A stretch of DNA of 64,000 bases from Pseudonocardia kujensis. GTDB lineage: Bacteria; Actinomycetota; Actinomycetes; Mycobacteriales; Pseudonocardiaceae. This document shows positions 62,766 to 64,000 of the stretch, piece by piece (position 1 is the stretch's first letter; each line of letters starts with the position of its first letter). The notes below the pieces were generated by a model, which saw only the letters and a program-made list of their open reading frames with translations, was not told the DNA's origin and made no database searches. A program made the translations under genes and the position numbers. The DNA is taken from the NCBI RefSeq assembly GCF_021283305.1, contig NZ_JAJSOK010000023.1, positions 1-64,000 on the forward strand. Direction: 5' to 3'.

Positions 62766-64000
62766 ATGTCGGACAACACTGCAGTTGCCGCACGACTCGA
62801 ACGCAGCACCTTGCGCGCGGTGACCCTGCGCCTCGCGGTCCTGCTGTTCTTCGTCTACATCCTCAACTACCTCGACCGCACCAACATCTCGATCGCCAAG
62901 CTGCAGATGCAGCCGGACCTCGGCCTCAGCGAGGCCGCGTTCGGTCTCGGTGCCGGGCTGTTCTTCGTCGGCTACGTGCTGTTCGAGGTGCCCAGCAACA
63001 TGATCCTGCACAAGGTCGGCGCGCGACTCTGGATCGCCCGCATCATGTTCACCTGGGGTCTGGTGTCCATGGCGATGTTCCTGGTGCAGGGGGAGTGGAG
63101 CTTCTACGTCCTGCGCTTCCTGCTCGGCGTCGCCGAAGCGGGCCTCGTTCCCGGGGTCGTCCTGTACCTCTCGCAGTGGGTTCCCGCCCAGCGCCGCGCG
63201 CGGTTGATCGGCATCTTCTACCTCGCCGTCCCCATCTCCACGGTCATCGGTGCCCCACTCTCGAGCTGGCTCATGGGCTTCACCCCGTGGGGACTGACCG
63301 GCTGGCAGTTCATGTTCCTGGTGGAGGGTGCGCCTTGCCTGGTCATGGCCTTCGTCGTCTTCCGCTTCCTCACCGATCGCCCGTCGCAGGCGACCTGGTT
63401 GACCGACCAGCAGCGTGCCTGGCTGCTCGGCGAGCTGGAGCGCGAGGAGGCGGCTCATGACGCCGCGGGCCACCGACCGGGCACGCTCGCGGCGGCGGCG
63501 AAGGATCTCGGTGTGCTCGGGATGTCGGCCGCGTTCTTCTGCATGATCATCCCGATCTATGCGCTGGCGTTCTTCCTGCCCACGATCGTGAAGCAACTCG
63601 GCACCTTCACGACCGGTCAGATCGGTCTGCTGACCGCGATCCCGTACCTGTTCGCCGCCCTGGTGATGTGGTTCCTCTCGCGCAACTCCGATCGAACTGG
63701 CGAGCGGACCTGGCACTACGTCATCACGACCCTCGTCGGCGTCGTCGGGCTGGTGCTCGCGGCCTCGAGCCTGAGCACGTCGCCCGTCCTGGCCCTGGTC
63801 GGCTTCACCCTCGGCGCGATCGGCTGCCTCTCGCCCCTGGCCGTGTTCTGGGCCCAGGCGCCGTACCTGCTCCGCGGGGCTGCGGCCGCAGGCGGCATCG
63901 CCCTGATCGCGGCGATCGGCAACATCGCCGGCTTCGTGTCCCCCTATATGGTGGCGCTGATCAAGGGCGAGGGCCCGGGCCTGGGCAACAGTGCGGCGGC
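62766..64000 (+). CDS. ACS-family MFS transporter (3' end outside the window)
   Basis: From ATG 62766 (GGGAGA upstream) the frame is open to the edge, about 411 codons. It begins LLFFVYILNYLDRTNISIAKL, continues GLFFVGYVLFEVPSNMILHKVGAR and FLLGVAEAGLVPGVVLYLSQWVP, and has GFTPWGLTGWQFMFLVEG. This is the anion:cation symporter group that carries tartrate, hexuronate, phthalate and similar acids. The substrate is presumably the acid handled by the upstream dehydrogenases. Confidence 0.88.
   Translation, partial: MSDNTAVAARLERSTLRAVTLRLAVLLFFVYILNYLDRTNISIAKLQMQPDLGLSEAAFGLGAGLFFVGYVLFEVPSNMILHKVGARLWIARIMFTWGLVSMAMFLVQGEWSFYVLRFLLGVAEAGLVPGVVLYLSQWVPAQRRARLIGIFYLAVPISTVIGAPLSSWLMGFTPWGLTGWQFMFLVEGAPCLVMAFVVFRFLTDRPSQATWLTDQQRAWLLGELEREEAAHDAAGHRPGTLAAAAKDLGVLGMSAAFFCMIIPIYALAFFLPTIVKQLGTFTTGQIGLLTAIPYLFAALVMWFLSRNSDRTGERTWHYVITTLVGVVGLVLAASSLSTSPVLALVGFTLGAIGCLSPLAVFWAQAPYLLRGAAAAGGIALIAAIGNIAGFVSPYMVALIKGEGPGLGNSAA

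Overview
The window looks like chromosomal DNA from a very high-GC actinomycete, most plausibly a Pseudonocardia-like member of the Pseudonocardiaceae. The reasons are the strong G/C third-position bias, frequent GTG starts with GTGA or ATGA stop/start overlaps, a large ATP-binding LuxR (LAL) regulator, a single-chain biotin carboxylase/carboxyltransferase, and many CaiB, LLM-flavin, SDR and alpha/beta-hydrolase genes. I saw no rRNA, tRNA, CRISPR array, insertion sequence or replication origin.

Left part (1-10 kb): a PAS/SpoIIE phosphatase cut by the edge, an SbnA-like PLP enzyme, a LAL regulator, a small methyltransferase, a 49-residue membrane peptide, and a TetR / acyl-CoA ligase / acyl-CoA dehydrogenase group.

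10.1-14.8 kb: a three-gene NAD-dependent formate dehydrogenase operon. The catalytic half is a selenoprotein: an in-frame TGA at 10345 is followed by a SECIS-type hairpin with a GGTCT loop, spaced as in E. coli fdhF. The iron-sulfur N-terminal half of the alpha subunit is a separate gene at the far end of the operon, so the subunit is split and its parts are in permuted order.

14.9-23.99 kb: a compact operon of a 2OG-Fe(II)-oxygenase-like protein, a carnitine acyltransferase-family enzyme and an unusual methyltransferase, convergent with a TetR / single-chain acyl-CoA carboxylase / CaiC-like ligase operon. The two sets suggest unexplored quaternary-amine or acyl-CoA chemistry.

24-28.4 kb: a hydrolase without a visible nucleophile, a mosaic of decayed gene fragments, and a MarR-controlled oxidoreductase/esterase pair whose esterase has lost its stop codon. 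28.5-42.4 kb: minus-strand catabolic operons (MBL hydrolase, quinone-reductase-like enzyme, epimerase, SDRs, MHS transporter, two LLM flavoproteins, CaiB, enoyl-CoA hydratase, several hydrolases, and a CRP-family regulator). A 16-bp sequence, TGTGACCTGGATCCGG, occurs before two of the operons.

42.7-64 kb: a second catabolic region with an isopropylmalate-dehydrogenase-like enzyme, 3-hydroxyacyl-CoA dehydrogenase, CitE-like lyase, CaiB and PanE-like reductase; an RbsABC-type importer; hydantoinase/oxoprolinase A and B proteins; two GntR-family regulators; an aldehyde dehydrogenase; an SDR; and an MFS permease cut by the right edge. Three intergenic regions share two motifs, TGGATACAG and TGGTCNGACCA, always in the same relative orientation and 154-161 bp apart. 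This suggests one regulon for uptake and breakdown of an unidentified substrate.
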